NCBI GenBank assembly: GCA_964035575.1
Contig: OZ037854.1
Span: 248,001 to 312,000, forward strand
DNA length: 64,000 bases
DNA from: Rhynchopus sp. YZ270_cl-10
Lineage: Eukaryota > Euglenozoa > Diplonemea > Diplonemida > Diplonemidae
Direction of reading: 5' to 3'
Of this stretch, positions 17,488 to 28,277 are shown one piece after another. The translations under genes were made by a program, and so were the position numbers. The notes beneath the pieces were generated by a model, which saw only the letters and a list, made by a program, of their open reading frames with translations, did no database searches and had not been told where the DNA came from. Within the stretch, counting starts at the first letter, position 1. Each line of letters starts with the position of its first letter.

Positions 17488-18641
17488 GGCATAGGTGCCC
17501 GGCGAGTTAAAACAACTCGGCAACTCGCCCAAATTCGGCCAACAACTCGCCCATTTTTTTTGGGCGAGTTGTTTTTTTTTGGGATTTTTTATGGCTACAA
17601 AAACACAGGTACACAGGTACACAGGTACACAGGTACACAGGTACACAGGTACACAGGTACACAGGTACACAGGTACACAGGTACACAGGTACACAGGTAC
17701 ACAGGTACACAGGTACACAGGTACACAGGTACACAGGTACACAGGTACACAGGTACACAGGTACACAGGTACACAGGTACACAGGTACACAGGTACACAG
17801 GTACACAGGTACACAGGTACACAGGTACACAGGTACACAGGTACACAGGTACACAGGTACACAGGTACACAGGTACACAGGTACACAGGTACACAGGTAC
17901 ACAGGTACACAGGTACACAGGTACACAGGTACACAGGTACACAGGTACACAGGTACACAGGTACACAGGTACACAGGTACACCACATCACGTTTTATCTT
18001 GTGCATCCCACGCTTCACAGCTGGTCTGTGAATGTGCGCTTTGTGTGGTTTTGTGTATCCCAAAGGAAGTCGTCGCCCAAAGCATTTTGACTAAACGTGT
18101 GAACGTTGTGAACCTGGAATCGATAGCAGACAGGAAAAGAGGATGGGCAGGCAGCGCCTGCCCGACCTGTGTGAAGTGAATCAGTGATTGCCTGACAGAT
18201 GTCTGGGGAACCGTGTGTTCTGTGTGGGTATCCATGTACGGAGTATATCCCATTCCCCCCAGCAATTACCAAAAACCGTGAGTGTGCACGGTGGCCCATG
18301 GACCACCACGACCTAGTTACCACCTATGACTAGTCATATGACAAGGTGCATGTAATGAGTGGCGTTTGGCCTTAGCCCTGGTTGTTTTTCTTGAGATTAT
18401 GTGTTGTACCAACGTTACATGTGTGTAACCTTACAACGTCACCTCCCATCCCTGTATGTTTTTGCCTGTAAAAATGGGCGAGTTGTGGCCGAGTTGTGGC
18501 CGAGTTGTGCCGAGTATAGGGCGAGTTGTGCCGAGTATAGGGCGAGTTGTGGCCGAGTTGTCCGAGTTTTGGGCGAGTTGTTTGGTAAAATCGTGGAGTT
18601 CGGACAACTCGCCCAAAAACGACTCGGCCGGCACCTATGCC
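17488..18641. mobile_element. inverted-repeat element Y
   Basis: Ends GGCATAGGTGCC and GGCACCTATGCC. Next to each end lie clusters of GGCGAGTTG-like subrepeats in opposite orientation, likely protein-binding sites. The interior holds an octamer satellite and about 450 bp of unique sequence. The inverted relative Y' is at 19472-20361, and element U (29786-30629) has related ends and subterminal repeats. Confidence 0.9.
17603..17982. repeat. octamer satellite ACAGGTAC, about 47 copies
   Basis: Perfect 8-bp tandem repeat in element Y. All frames through it encode period-8 peptides and are not genes. The equivalent tract in Y' has only about 12 copies. Confidence 0.98.
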
Positions 18642-18665
18642 TAGGGGGGGGGGGGGGGGGGGGTA

Positions 18666-19469
18666 GGGGAGGGTCACTGCACGTTAAATCTCTCGATAAA
18701 TGCGATTTTTCCGATTTTGATCCTCAGAACCGCAGAAGTCCCCGAAAACTATACCAAACCACCTAGGGGACCCAAAAAACGCACCAGCGACCCAGTTTTG
18801 ACACAGAAACACTCAGATGATGCCTGAAATGCAATTTTAAAAGAGTGCCTACAGAACTTGTACCTGCCCACCCCCGTAGATAGAGCAACTCACGCATCCA
18901 TCACGCCTCAGTGTGGGCCAGGGGCCAGAAAAGCCCCCAAAGCCACATATTTTCACCCCAGAACCTATCCCGAGGGGTACCCAGGCTGTTTCGGGGTGTT
19001 TAGAGGGACTTGGTGGAACTTAGAACCATGTTTCAAAAAGGGTACAAGTACTGTGCCAAGGGTTTGCCCTCTCAAGGGACCAAGTACTTGTACCCTTTTT
19101 GAAACATGGTTCTAAGTTCCACCAAGTCCCTCTAAACACCCCGAAACAGCCTGGGTACCCCTCGGGATAGGTTCTGGGGTGAAAATATGTGGCTTTGGGG
19201 GCTTTTCTGGCCCCTGGCCCACACTGAGGCGTGATGGATGCGTGAGTTGCTCTATCTACGGGGGTGGGCAGGTACAAGTTCTGTAGGCACTCTTTTAAAA
19301 TTGCATTTCAGGCATCATCTGAGTGTTTCTGTGTCAAAACTGGGTCGCTGGTGCGTTTTTTGGGTCCCCTAGGTGGTTTGGTATAGTTTTCGGGGACTTC
19401 TGCGGTTCTGAGGATCAAAATCGGAAAAATCGCATTTATCGAGAGATTTAACGTGCAGTGACCCTCCCC
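18666..19469. mobile_element. foldback element X2
   Basis: Begins GGGGAGGGTCACTGCACG, ends with its reverse complement, and folds around a 30-base loop (19053-19082) between GGTACAAGTACT and AGTACTTGTACC. Internal sequence (TGGGGTGAAAATATGTGGCT and the flanking region) is shared with V and with the fragment at 34208. Confidence 0.92.
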
Positions 19470-19471
19470 TA

Positions 19472-20361
19472 GGCATAGGTGCCCGCCGAGTCGTTTTTGG
19501 GCGAGTTGTCGGAACTTTACGATTTCACCTAACAACTCGCCCAAAACTCGCGCAACTCGGCCACAACTCGCCCTATACTCGGCACAACTCGCCCTATACT
19601 CGGCACAACTCGACCACAACTCGGCCACAACTCGCCCATTTTTACAGGCAAAAACATACAGGGATGGGAGGGGACATTGTAAGGTTACACGCATGTAACG
19701 TTGGTTGGAACACATGATATCAAGAAAAACAACCAGGGCTAAGGCCAAACGCCACTCATTACATGCACCTTGTCATATGACTAGTCATAGGTGGTAACTA
19801 GGTCGTGGTGGTCCATGGGCCACCGTGTACACTCACGATTTTTGGTAATTGCTGGGGGGAATGGGATACTCCGTACATGGATACCCACACAGAACACACG
19901 GTTCCCCAGACATCTGTCAGGCAATCACTGATTCACTTCCCACAGGTCGGGCAGGCGCTGCCTGCCCATCTCTTTTCCTGTCTGCTATCGATTCCAGGTT
20001 CACAACGTTCACACGTTTAGTCAAAATACTTTGGGCAACGACTTCCTTTGGGATACACAAAACCACACAAAGCGCACATTCACAGACCAGCTGTGAAGCG
20101 GCAGAGAGTCGTTCAAGCTGGAATGCACAAGATAAAACGTGATGAGGTGTACCTGTGTACCTGTGTACCTGTGTACCTGTGTACCTGTGTACCTGTGTAC
20201 CTGTGTACCTGTGTACCTGTGTACCTGTGTACCTGTGTACCTGTGTTTTTGTAGCCATAAAAAATCCCAAAAAAAAACAACTCGCCCAAAAAAAATGGGC
20301 GAGTTGTTGGCCGAATTTGGGCGAGTTGCCGAGTTGTTTTAACTCGCCGGGCACCTATGCC
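19472..20361. mobile_element. element Y', inverted copy of Y
   Basis: Same ends as Y, in opposite orientation, so Y, X2 and Y' together form a palindrome of about 2.9 kb. Substitutions, small indels and a much shorter octamer tract show that the two copies have diverged. Confidence 0.9.
20147..20246. repeat. octamer satellite in Y', about 12 copies
   Basis: GTACCTGT tandem, the reverse complement of the tract at 17603, contracted about fourfold relative to it. Confidence 0.97.
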
Positions 20362-20375
20362 TAGGGGGGGGGGTA

Positions 20376-22112
20376 GGCTCCACACATGGGTTTTCGACTT
20401 TTTAAAAAAAAAAAATGTCAAAAAAAAAATTTTTTTTTTTTTGTTGGGCCCAGATCGGTCCTCTGAGTATTTTGAAAAAAAAAATTTTTTTTTTTGAAAA
20501 AAAAATTTTACGTCAAAATCAAAAAACCAGGTTTTGGCCGTCTGAGAATATCGCCTGTGGAAGGATTTTTGACTCAATATTTCAAACCAAGACCGGTTCT
20601 AGGGGCCCAAAAGGGTGCAGCTCGTCGAAATCAGGCCCACAGGACCCCCAGGAGTACGATTTCCACAGGAGAGTGACCCTAAGAGGCCTCTGGCGGCCCT
20701 AATTTGGCATTTTTTAGCCCAAAACCGCCACTACCCCCCTCTCTGGGGGGAGGGCAATTTTCCACTCATTTTCCCCATTTCTAGTGCTTCTAAGTCCTCT
20801 AAAGGGTAAAAAACCGGTTCCATTGAGTCCGCAGACCATTTTTTGGGGGGGTATGTACCAAAATTTGCACCATACCCTACTTTATGTGATGGTCATGGGA
20901 AAAGTCCTTGCCTGGACAGGGGGGTGTCTACCCCCTGTCCAACCCCTGTCCAGGCCAGGACTTTTCCCATGACCATCACATAAAGTAGGGTATGGTGCAA
21001 ATTTTGGTACATACTCCCCCAAAAAATGGTCTGCGGACCCAATGGAACCGGTTTTTTACCCTTTGGAGGACTTAGAAGCACTAGAAATAGGGAAAATGAG
21101 TCAAAAATTGCCCTCCCCCCCAGAGAGGGGGGCACAGGGGGGTAGGGGCAATTTTTGACTCATTTTCCCCATTTCTGGTGCTTCTAAGTCCTCTAAAGGG
21201 TAAAAAACCGGTTCCGTTGGGTCCGCAGGCCATTTTTTTGGGGGGTATGTACGCAAATTTGCACCATACCCTACTTTATGTGATGGTCACGGGAAAAATC
21301 TTGGCCTGGACAGGGGGTAGACACCCCCTGTCCACCCCCTGTCCAGGCCAGGATTTTTCCCGTGACCATCACATAAAGTAGGGTATGGTGCAAATTTTGG
21401 TACATACCCCCCCCAAAAAATGGTCTGCGGACCCAACGGAACCGGTTTTTTACCCTTTAGAGGACTTAGAAGCACCAGAAATGGGGAAAATGAGTCAAAA
21501 ATTGCCCTCCCCCCCAGAGAGGGGGGCACAGGGGGGTAGGGTCCGTTTTGGGCTAAAAAATGCCAAATTAGGGCCGCCAGAGGCCTCTGAAGGGTAAAAA
21601 ACCGGTTCCGTTGGGTCCGCAGACCATTTTTTGGGGGGGTATGTACCAAAATTTGCACCATACCCTACTTTATGTGATGGCCACGGGAAAAGTCCTGGCC
21701 TGGACAGGGGTTGGACAGGGGTTGGACAGGGGGTCATTTTGACCTCAAAACACCAAAAAACGGCCAAAAAAAGTACCTAAAGTGTCCAAAACAGGTCGGA
21801 ATGGACTCACGGGACCTCCCTGGGGTAGTTTTGTGCCCAAGCAGCTGTCATGATGTCGAAATTTTACAATTTTTTTGAAAATTTGGTCAAAAATGGTCAT
21901 TTTCCCCAAAATGGCCCAAATGGCCGATGTGTGCTTTAATTTCCATTTTTTTTGGGTTTCTGGGGGACCTTTTCATGAATCTGTGGCTCAGACTGTCCCC
22001 CAGACCGGTTTCTGAGGTATTCCAGGGCGGGAGGTGCACTGGAAGAGCGTGATAAGCTGAAAATTCCTGAAAAAATGGCTATATAGGCGGTATTTTCCAC
22101 AAGTGTGGAGCC
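20376..22112. mobile_element. element Z, multiple inverted modules
   Basis: Ends GGCTCCACAC and GTGTGGAGCC. Between about 20700 and 21720 a module of about 180-220 bp containing AAAACCGGTTCC and CATCACATAAAGTAGGGTA occurs at least five times in alternating orientation (near 20700, 20945, 21150, 21345 and 21590). It is punctuated by CCCCTGTCC repeats at the turning points. No gene seen. Confidence 0.85.
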
Positions 22113-22132
22113 TAGGGGGGGGGGGGGGGGTA

Positions 22133-23738
22133 GGGGCTATCAAATGCTGTATAATTTTGTGTACAAATGACATTTTTTCGAATTTTTTTTAAAAACGTGT
22201 TTCTAAGTGTTTTCGACCGGAAAATGTGGTACATACCCCCCAAAAAACTACCTGTGCCCCGTTTTTTCACCATTTTGTGCATCTGCGAAACTTTTTTTCG
22301 CATTTTTCGAAAAAATCTCAAAAACTGGGCACACCTAGGTACCTGAGTGTGCCCATATTCTAGGATAGATGATATGTCAACAAAGGCCCGCTGCTCTCCC
22401 TCAAACCCCCCAGTTCGCCACAATATACCACACCGGGGTTGAATTCGATCAAAATATAGCTGCCACATTCAGTACTTAGACATTCCGAAGCAACTAATTT
22501 TATCCACCAAAAAGGCGCTTTTCTCCTACTAATGGGGGGCCCATAGGGGTGCCCAATGAGGGGGCCCAAGTTTGTGCGCCAAATCGGCAACAAATATGGA
22601 TGGAAACTGAGCCAAGCTGCAAACCTGACACAGCAGTATGATTTCCTCAGCGGGGAAGTTAAGAAGGGCACCTTATACGTTGTTGGCGGCAATGCTATGA
22701 AGGTATTTTGCCCCAGCCTCTAAACCCGCACTTTCAGCTGCGTCAGTGGTGTATCTGTGGTGGTACCTCTCCTCCGTGAAATTATTGAAGTGCGATAAAA
22801 ACCAAGAAGGTGAGTTGTCGGCTTCTGAAGCACGTCCCCACTTCTCCACGTTAAAGAGTTGGCTAACTACATTGTCAAATTTATAAGCAACTCCAAACAC
22901 CCACCGTGGTTCCCTGAATACTACGTGTCCAACATCAACTGCACACTGAAGCCAGCCCAACAGACACAGTGTGCCAAGCTTATCAGGGAAGGGACAGCAG
23001 CCATGATTCCCACCCTCACACGAGTTGTGGCTAAAGACGAACAGCAGTTTGTGGAGAACAAACAGGCGTACGAGATGGCGCCACATTCGAACGATTTTAC
23101 GGAATCTTCGCATGCAACGTTTGCGCAACTCTCTGACCGTCTGCCAGGAGCTAACCCTCTGCATACGTCCCAAATTGCGCAGTACAAGCAAAACTCCGGT
23201 ACCGCGCGCGCTTTAGGAATCCCCCTTGTGCGCTATGAAGTGGTCAAGAAGTTCCAAGGACAACAGCGCGCTCCAGCCTGCAGATCAGGTTTGGGGAGAG
23301 GTGCACGCGGTGAGCTCGAAAGCAAGAATACGGACGAAGCTGAAGGACGTGTTAATGGATGACTTGAAGGAAGAAGCCGAATCAATAGGCTTAAGTCCCG
23401 ATGGGCGCTGAGGGATGACCTTGTCGAGGTCAGAATCGACAATAAAATGTGAACCCCCTTCCGTCCCTCACAGGAGGACTCCAAAGCGCAAATTGTCATA
23501 ATCAAGCCCCGTATCTTCAAAAAAAGCATGTACTGAAGGGCGCACATAGGTACCTAGGTGTGCCCAGAAAATCGAAAAAGTGAAAAAAAGGTCTCTAATC
23601 ACCCCAAAACCGGGTTTTTTGGGCTCATGCGTCATTTTTATGGGGCTGTGGGGTGGATTTCATCATCAGAAGACATAGAAACACGTTTTTTATTTGAACT
23701 TGAAAAAAAGCCCAATGTTACCCCCATTTGATAGCCCC
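22133..23738. mobile_element. element W with gene-like cargo
   Basis: Begins GGGGCTATCAAATG and ends CATTTGATAGCCCC. Only the ends are inverted repeats; the middle (22550-23450) has higher GC and coding character, unlike the other elements of the array. Confidence 0.85.
22556..23362 (+). pseudogene. two-exon gene fragment carried in element W
   Basis: A reading of 216 residues is possible with exons 22556-22702 and 22859-23362. The intron (156 nt) starts GTATTT and ends AG after a pyrimidine-rich stretch, and phases fit. The first exon encodes IGNKYGWKLSQAANL and GTLYVVGGNAMK. The second contains NDFTESSHATFAQLSDRLPG, which faintly recalls C-terminal regions of eukaryotic cut-and-paste transposases. 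It may be a decayed transposase or a captured host gene piece. No complete domain is visible. Confidence 0.45.
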
Positions 23739-23752
23739 TAGGGGGGGGGGTA

Positions 23753-24961
23753 GGGGGTAGCAAACCCCACGTAAAAAGTGAGGCAAAAGTGGTTTTTTCG
23801 GATTTTTGAAAAAAAAAGCTTTCTATGTCATTCTGACCATACTCTCCGACCCATACCCCCCAAAAAACACCCCCTGACCCGGTTTCCACCCGAAATAGCA
23901 CTTTCTGTGCCCAAAAATGGACAAATTGTAAAAAAAAAAAAATTTGGCCAGGACTTGGTACCTTTGGTGGGTACCAGGTCCTGGCACCCTTTTTAAAACA
24001 TGGTTCTAAGTTCCACCAAGTCCCTCTAAACACCCCGAAACCGCCTGGGTACCCCTCGGGATGGGTTCTGGGGTGAAAATATGTGGCTTTGGGGCCTTTT
24101 CTGGCCCCAGAATGAGTAAAAGCGGTCCAAACAGCAGGTGGTGCAGATGATGGCCACAGTGGAGAGAACCACACGCTGCTTTTTGGACCGCTTTTACACA
24201 TACTGGGGCTAGAAAAACCCCCAAAGCCACATATTTTCACCCCAGAACCTATCCCGAGGGGTACCCAGGCGGTTTCGGGGTGTTAATCACCTTAGTTCGC
24301 ATGCTTTTTTTACTTTTTTTTTTATTTTTCTTGAAAATCTTGGTTTTCCTGTAGGTGTGGTATTTCTATTGGCACTATATTGTCACTCAGGTTGGGAGGG
24401 GGACAGTGATGGAACACAACGCATTTTTGACCCAAAAAACAGGGTACTGCACCTATTATGAGGTCGGGGAATCAATTCCGAGGTGATTTTTGGACATTGG
24501 AGACGTTCTGGCGGTCTCATTGGGAGTGTTGATGCTCGTGACAAGGCAAAAAGCAAGTGTGTATTTAATAAACCATGGAGTGTTGGGTATGTCAAATCAC
24601 TCTGAGACGTCTCTGGGGACCAGAAAAGGCCCCAAAGCCACATATTTTCACCCCAGAACCCATCCCGAGGGGTACCCAGGCGGTTTCGGGGTGTTTAGAG
24701 GGACTTGGTGGAACTTAGAACCATGTTTTAAAAAGGGTGCCAGGACCTGGTACCCACCAAAGGTACCAAGTCCTGGCCAAAAATTTTTTTTTTTTTGAAT
24801 TTGTCCATTTTTGGGCACAGAAAGTGCTATTTCGGGTGGAAACCGGGTCAGGGGGTGTTTTTTGGGGGGTATGGGTCGGAGAGTATGGTCAGAATGACAT
24901 AGAAAGCTTTTTTTTTCAAAAGTCAAAAAAATCGTGTTTGCCTCGGGCTTTTGCTACCCCC
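23753..24961. mobile_element. foldback element V with captured centre
   Basis: Begins GGGGGTAGCAAA and ends TTTTGCTACCCCC. The outer arms (about 23753-24105 and 24610-24961) are inverted copies. The centre holds an extra partial inverted copy (24200-24285) and about 300 bp of unrelated sequence. Arms share modules with X2, including the segment around GGTGGAACTTAGAACCATG. Confidence 0.88.
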
Positions 24962-24996
24962 TAAGGGGGGGGGGGGGGGGGGGGGAAAGGGGGGTA

Positions 24997-25692
24997 GTGT
25001 GTGGCTGTTTAAGGTTAACGCAAATCGCAAGATGCGCTTCCCTCCCCACCTTTGTCCCATAATGTGATGCAATGAGAGAAGTAATGCTAACTAGTTCTCC
25101 CCATACCCCCCTTTTTTTTAAAGCAGGAATAACTTTCTAATGGAAAAAAGAAACTCGCGGGGGAAAATTTTGTGATCCAATATTGTCGTGTTCCTCAAGC
25201 ACAACCTCGTTCTCTCTAAAAAAAAAATGTCAGAGAGTGGTTTTCATCACTTTCCACAACTAAAAAGCTTCGTTTCAACGTTGCCTCCTAGCGTACCTGG
25301 ACCGGGTTGGTAGTGGTGTGAACAGACACCACTGGTTCACATCTGGTGTAGGTGTTGTGTCCGCGTTTTTTTCCTTCTAAACTACATCCTCATGTCTATT
25401 GACACTAATTCAACCAAGTTTTCTAAAAAAAAAATTCAGAATACAGTCCGGGTGATTGCTGTTTTCCACATTTTAACTCCCAACCTTCCTCCCTCCCTCC
25501 TACACAAGCGACCTACAATTCACGGCAGGAGGTTGGACAAATCAACACCAGGGTTTTGTGCAACACACGTTCATGACCCCATCCCTCACGAAAACACACA
25601 CAAATACAAATAATAGCAGTTTTGGCGTATTCGAGGAGCTTCCGAGATCTCGCAGCGGCCGACAGGAAGGTGAGTGCGTACCTTCACAGAAG
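24997..25692. other. intergenic, 5' flank of zinc-finger gene
   Basis: AT-rich, no exon supported. It contains one copy of the A-tailed repeat (25394-25433). TTCACAG immediately before the gene's ATG (ends 25690) may be a splice or trans-splice acceptor. Confidence 0.55.
25394..25433 (+). repeat. A-tailed dispersed repeat R3 (partial)
   Basis: Contains CACTAATTCAACCAAGTTTT followed by an A run, as in the copies at 35949, 58431, 58488 and 61880. Confidence 0.6.
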
Positions 25693-28277
25693 ATGGCGGC
25701 TTTTAACTCGCACTTCGGGCTGGGCACGATCAAGCCCAAAGCCTTGCCGGGATTTGAGATAAAAGACGTCGACAGCGACGACGGGAACGTCGACGGCAGC
25801 GACGATGACGAGGACTGCCCACCGGACCTGGTAGGGAACGAGCCCAAGTCTCGCACAATGGCAAACCTGGCCACAACCGTTGTGGAGGAGGATTCGCTTG
25901 GGCAGGGCAGGGCAAAGTCTCTGTCACTTAGGGGAGGCATCTTGGCGCATATGGTATGTGCTCTACCTTTTTTTGTCTTTCCGTGTTTCTGTGTTGGAAA
26001 GCAGTTGTGGGTTCCCAGAGGGACGTTGCCTAGTTTGTGTGTTTAAAATTGGTGTGGGTAATCCCTGTATGAAATATTGCCAATGTGTTTGAAAGCAAAT
26101 AGGGTAGTTCCTAAGAGCGTAATATTGCCCATAAATGTGTGTGTTTTAAATCCCCTTTTTATGCAGCAACCTGAAGAGGTGTCGAACGTACCACAGCACA
26201 CGAGCAACAGTTTTACTGCACAGCCCACAAATGCCGGTATGCGTCAAATGGCGCAGTCACTCGTTGTCGGTCCCAACGGCGTTGATGACAGCGGCCGTCT
26301 CTACGAGAAGGTCAGCGGTGTGAGACCTCTTGCGTCTTCGTACAGTGCTCAGGCGAACCAGGCAAATGCAAGCTCCAGCAGCATAACAAGCAAAGGCAGT
26401 CAGTCAGGGAGCTCTCCCACAACTGGTCAGCAGAAAGTCCTCTGGGACACCGTGAAGTTTGGAGACCAGGTCAACCCAACAAGGCGGGCTGGAACTGCGA
26501 GTGCGACGGTGATGCGGGACAGTTTGCAGAACGTGTCCGTAGTGTCAGCACCGTCACAGTTTGATAATTTGGCAAGCAGCAACATTCTGTACGACAGCAC
26601 AGCGTGGCAGATAGCCGCGCAACAACAAGCAGAACAAATTCAACAAGCACAGGCGCAGCAGGTACAAGCGCAGCACGCCCAACAAGCACAACAGGCACAA
26701 CAAGCACAAGCGCAACAAGCACAGCAACAGCAACAAATGCAAGCCGCACAGCAACAACAACTTCTCATGCAGGTTGCTCATGGTCAAATGGCTCAGGTTC
26801 AGTTGGTGCACGTGAATCCCCAACAAGCTCAGGTTCAGGCACAGGTAGCCCATGCTCAGGCACAGGCACAGGCACAGGCCCATGCTCAAGCACAAGTTCA
26901 AAACGTTCACATTGTCCAACAAGGGACTCAGCCAGTGCAAATGGTGATGGTGCCACAGACTAACTGCAGTTCCTCTTCAATCCTCTCGCACCACTCCTCT
27001 GCAACAGGCTCACCTCGTGCCCAGATGATGAACAACGCATCCTATCTCACCATGTCGGGCAACCTCCAGCAGTACACCGACTCCGATGCAGAGCCGACGC
27101 AGCGCCCAGAGCGCAATCAGCGCCGCAATCAGAATGACGGCAGACAGAGCGGGTACAGCAGTGGAACCGACATGAACGGCATCCAGGATCCAGACAATGT
27201 GCACGAGTTGCAGCAGAAGCGGTTGACGCATCTGTTGACCGCAACGGACCCAACCGGAAAGGTGGATAAGAAGCTGACGGATGGCCTTACTAAGGGCGAG
27301 ATTGCTTTGCGCAACCATATTGTTAACAAGCAGCGCTTGATTGAGAAGCTCGGCGATGGGGCGGGGTGGGACTGGGGCACTCGCCCCTGCGAGCACAACA
27401 GCTGGGACGATGTGCGCTCGCGCAACGGCGTCAAGGTGCTGCGCTGCCGTGTGTGCCTGAAGCAGTTCAAACTCCCTTCATACAAGGTGCCCCGCTGTCT
27501 CCAGTTCCTTCAGGACAGCTCCTGCCACAAGCCCAACTGCGAGCTCCTTCACGTCCACAAGAAGAAGCGTTTGATGTCCGAAGCCATGCCTGACACCGAA
27601 CAAGAGACAGAGCCTGACACCGAGACGCACGGTGGTGAAGAGGAGGATGAGACTGAAGAAGTCTGCCTCCAGCCAGGCACCACTGAGAAGGAAGCACAGC
27701 AAGGCCCCCCTGCGAACGACGATGGCGACAAACAGAAGTATGAACTCACCCTACGAAACTCTTTTTGACGTTAGTATAAAGCTATTTTTATTGTTATCAA
27801 GATCAGTTTGCGGATGATATTGTCTAGTTTTAAACTAAGCAAATACGAGGCTACGCTACGGCTTACCTTCCTCTTCCTTTTTTCCCGCCAACTTTGATTA
27901 ATAATTTCCCCCTTTCTTAGTTAACGATTTGTCACTATCATTTGTGATCAAAAATTACTAAGCACACAGAGGCTTAGGTTCATCAACAAACTTTTTTTTC
28001 TAAATATAAATCCAAACGCCTGCATCCGCCTATGAACGGCGTTTGCACTTTTTTATGAATCCAATCTTCCTTTTTTTTTCACAGCAATATCTTGGGTGCT
28101 TTGAGAGCTCGTCACGAAGAGGTTACAGAGATGTTGACGGAGATGGAGAAGCAGTTTGGCGAGCCCACCACCCTCTGCCCGCACTGCAAGCTGCGGGCGA
28201 CAACCCCGTTCTGCGGACAAACGGGGTTGCCACATGAGCAGTACACTGCCCAAAAAGAAGACGTTCTGTCGGTCTAG
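25693..28277 (+). CDS. Gln/Ala-rich CCCH-type zinc-finger protein, three exons
   Basis: Exons 25693-25953, 26167-27737 and 28085-28277 join in phase to a 674-residue protein. Introns of 213 and 347 nt begin GTATGT and GTATGA and end TATGCAG and TTCACAG. Residues 1-87 are acidic. About 239-342 is a Gln/Ala tract (QAQ/QQA repeats). Near 495-551 lies a zinc region: CEHN ... CRVC, then C-x8-C-x4-C-x3-H (CLQFLQDSSCHKPNCELLH) followed by basic KKKR. The last exon adds a coiled segment and CPHCK ... FC. CCCH fingers usually bind RNA, so a role in post-transcriptional control is likely but inferred. Without the second splice the frame would end at 27768, so an alternative C-terminus is possible. Both introns contain dispersed repeats. 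Confidence 0.82.
27955..27984 (+). repeat. stem-loop repeat R1, copy in intron 2
   Basis: Pattern TTACTAAGC...GGCTTAGGTTCATC: CTAAGC pairs with GCTTAG. About 40 bases downstream is a second shared motif, GGCGTTTGCAC, also found after the R1 copy at 61180. Confidence 0.65.

Larger units (their letters stand above)
16268..24996. mobile_element. array of seven TA-flanked palindromic elements joined end to end
   Basis: Order: G20-TA-X1-TA-Y-TA-G20-TA-X2-TA-Y'-TA-G10-TA-Z-TA-G16-TA-W-TA-G10-TA-V-TA-A-G21-AAA-G6-TA. Each element starts with GG and ends with CC, has its own terminal inverted repeat, and is flanked by TA on both sides. Neighbours share the TA or are separated only by TA-G(n)-TA. TA duplication is the mark of Tc1/mariner-like transposition. 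No transposase gene is evident, so these look non-autonomous. Arms of the palindromes differ by substitutions and indels, which argues against a mirror artefact of assembly. Confidence 0.88.

Noticed and set aside
17485-18090. Frames of 130-190 codons on both strands (VYLCTCVP / GTQVHRYT)
   Set aside because: They arise from the octamer microsatellite in element Y.
16268-24996. Telomere or interstitial telomeric repeat
   Set aside because: The G runs are of variable length between TA dinucleotides and always lie at element junctions; there is no regular telomeric unit.
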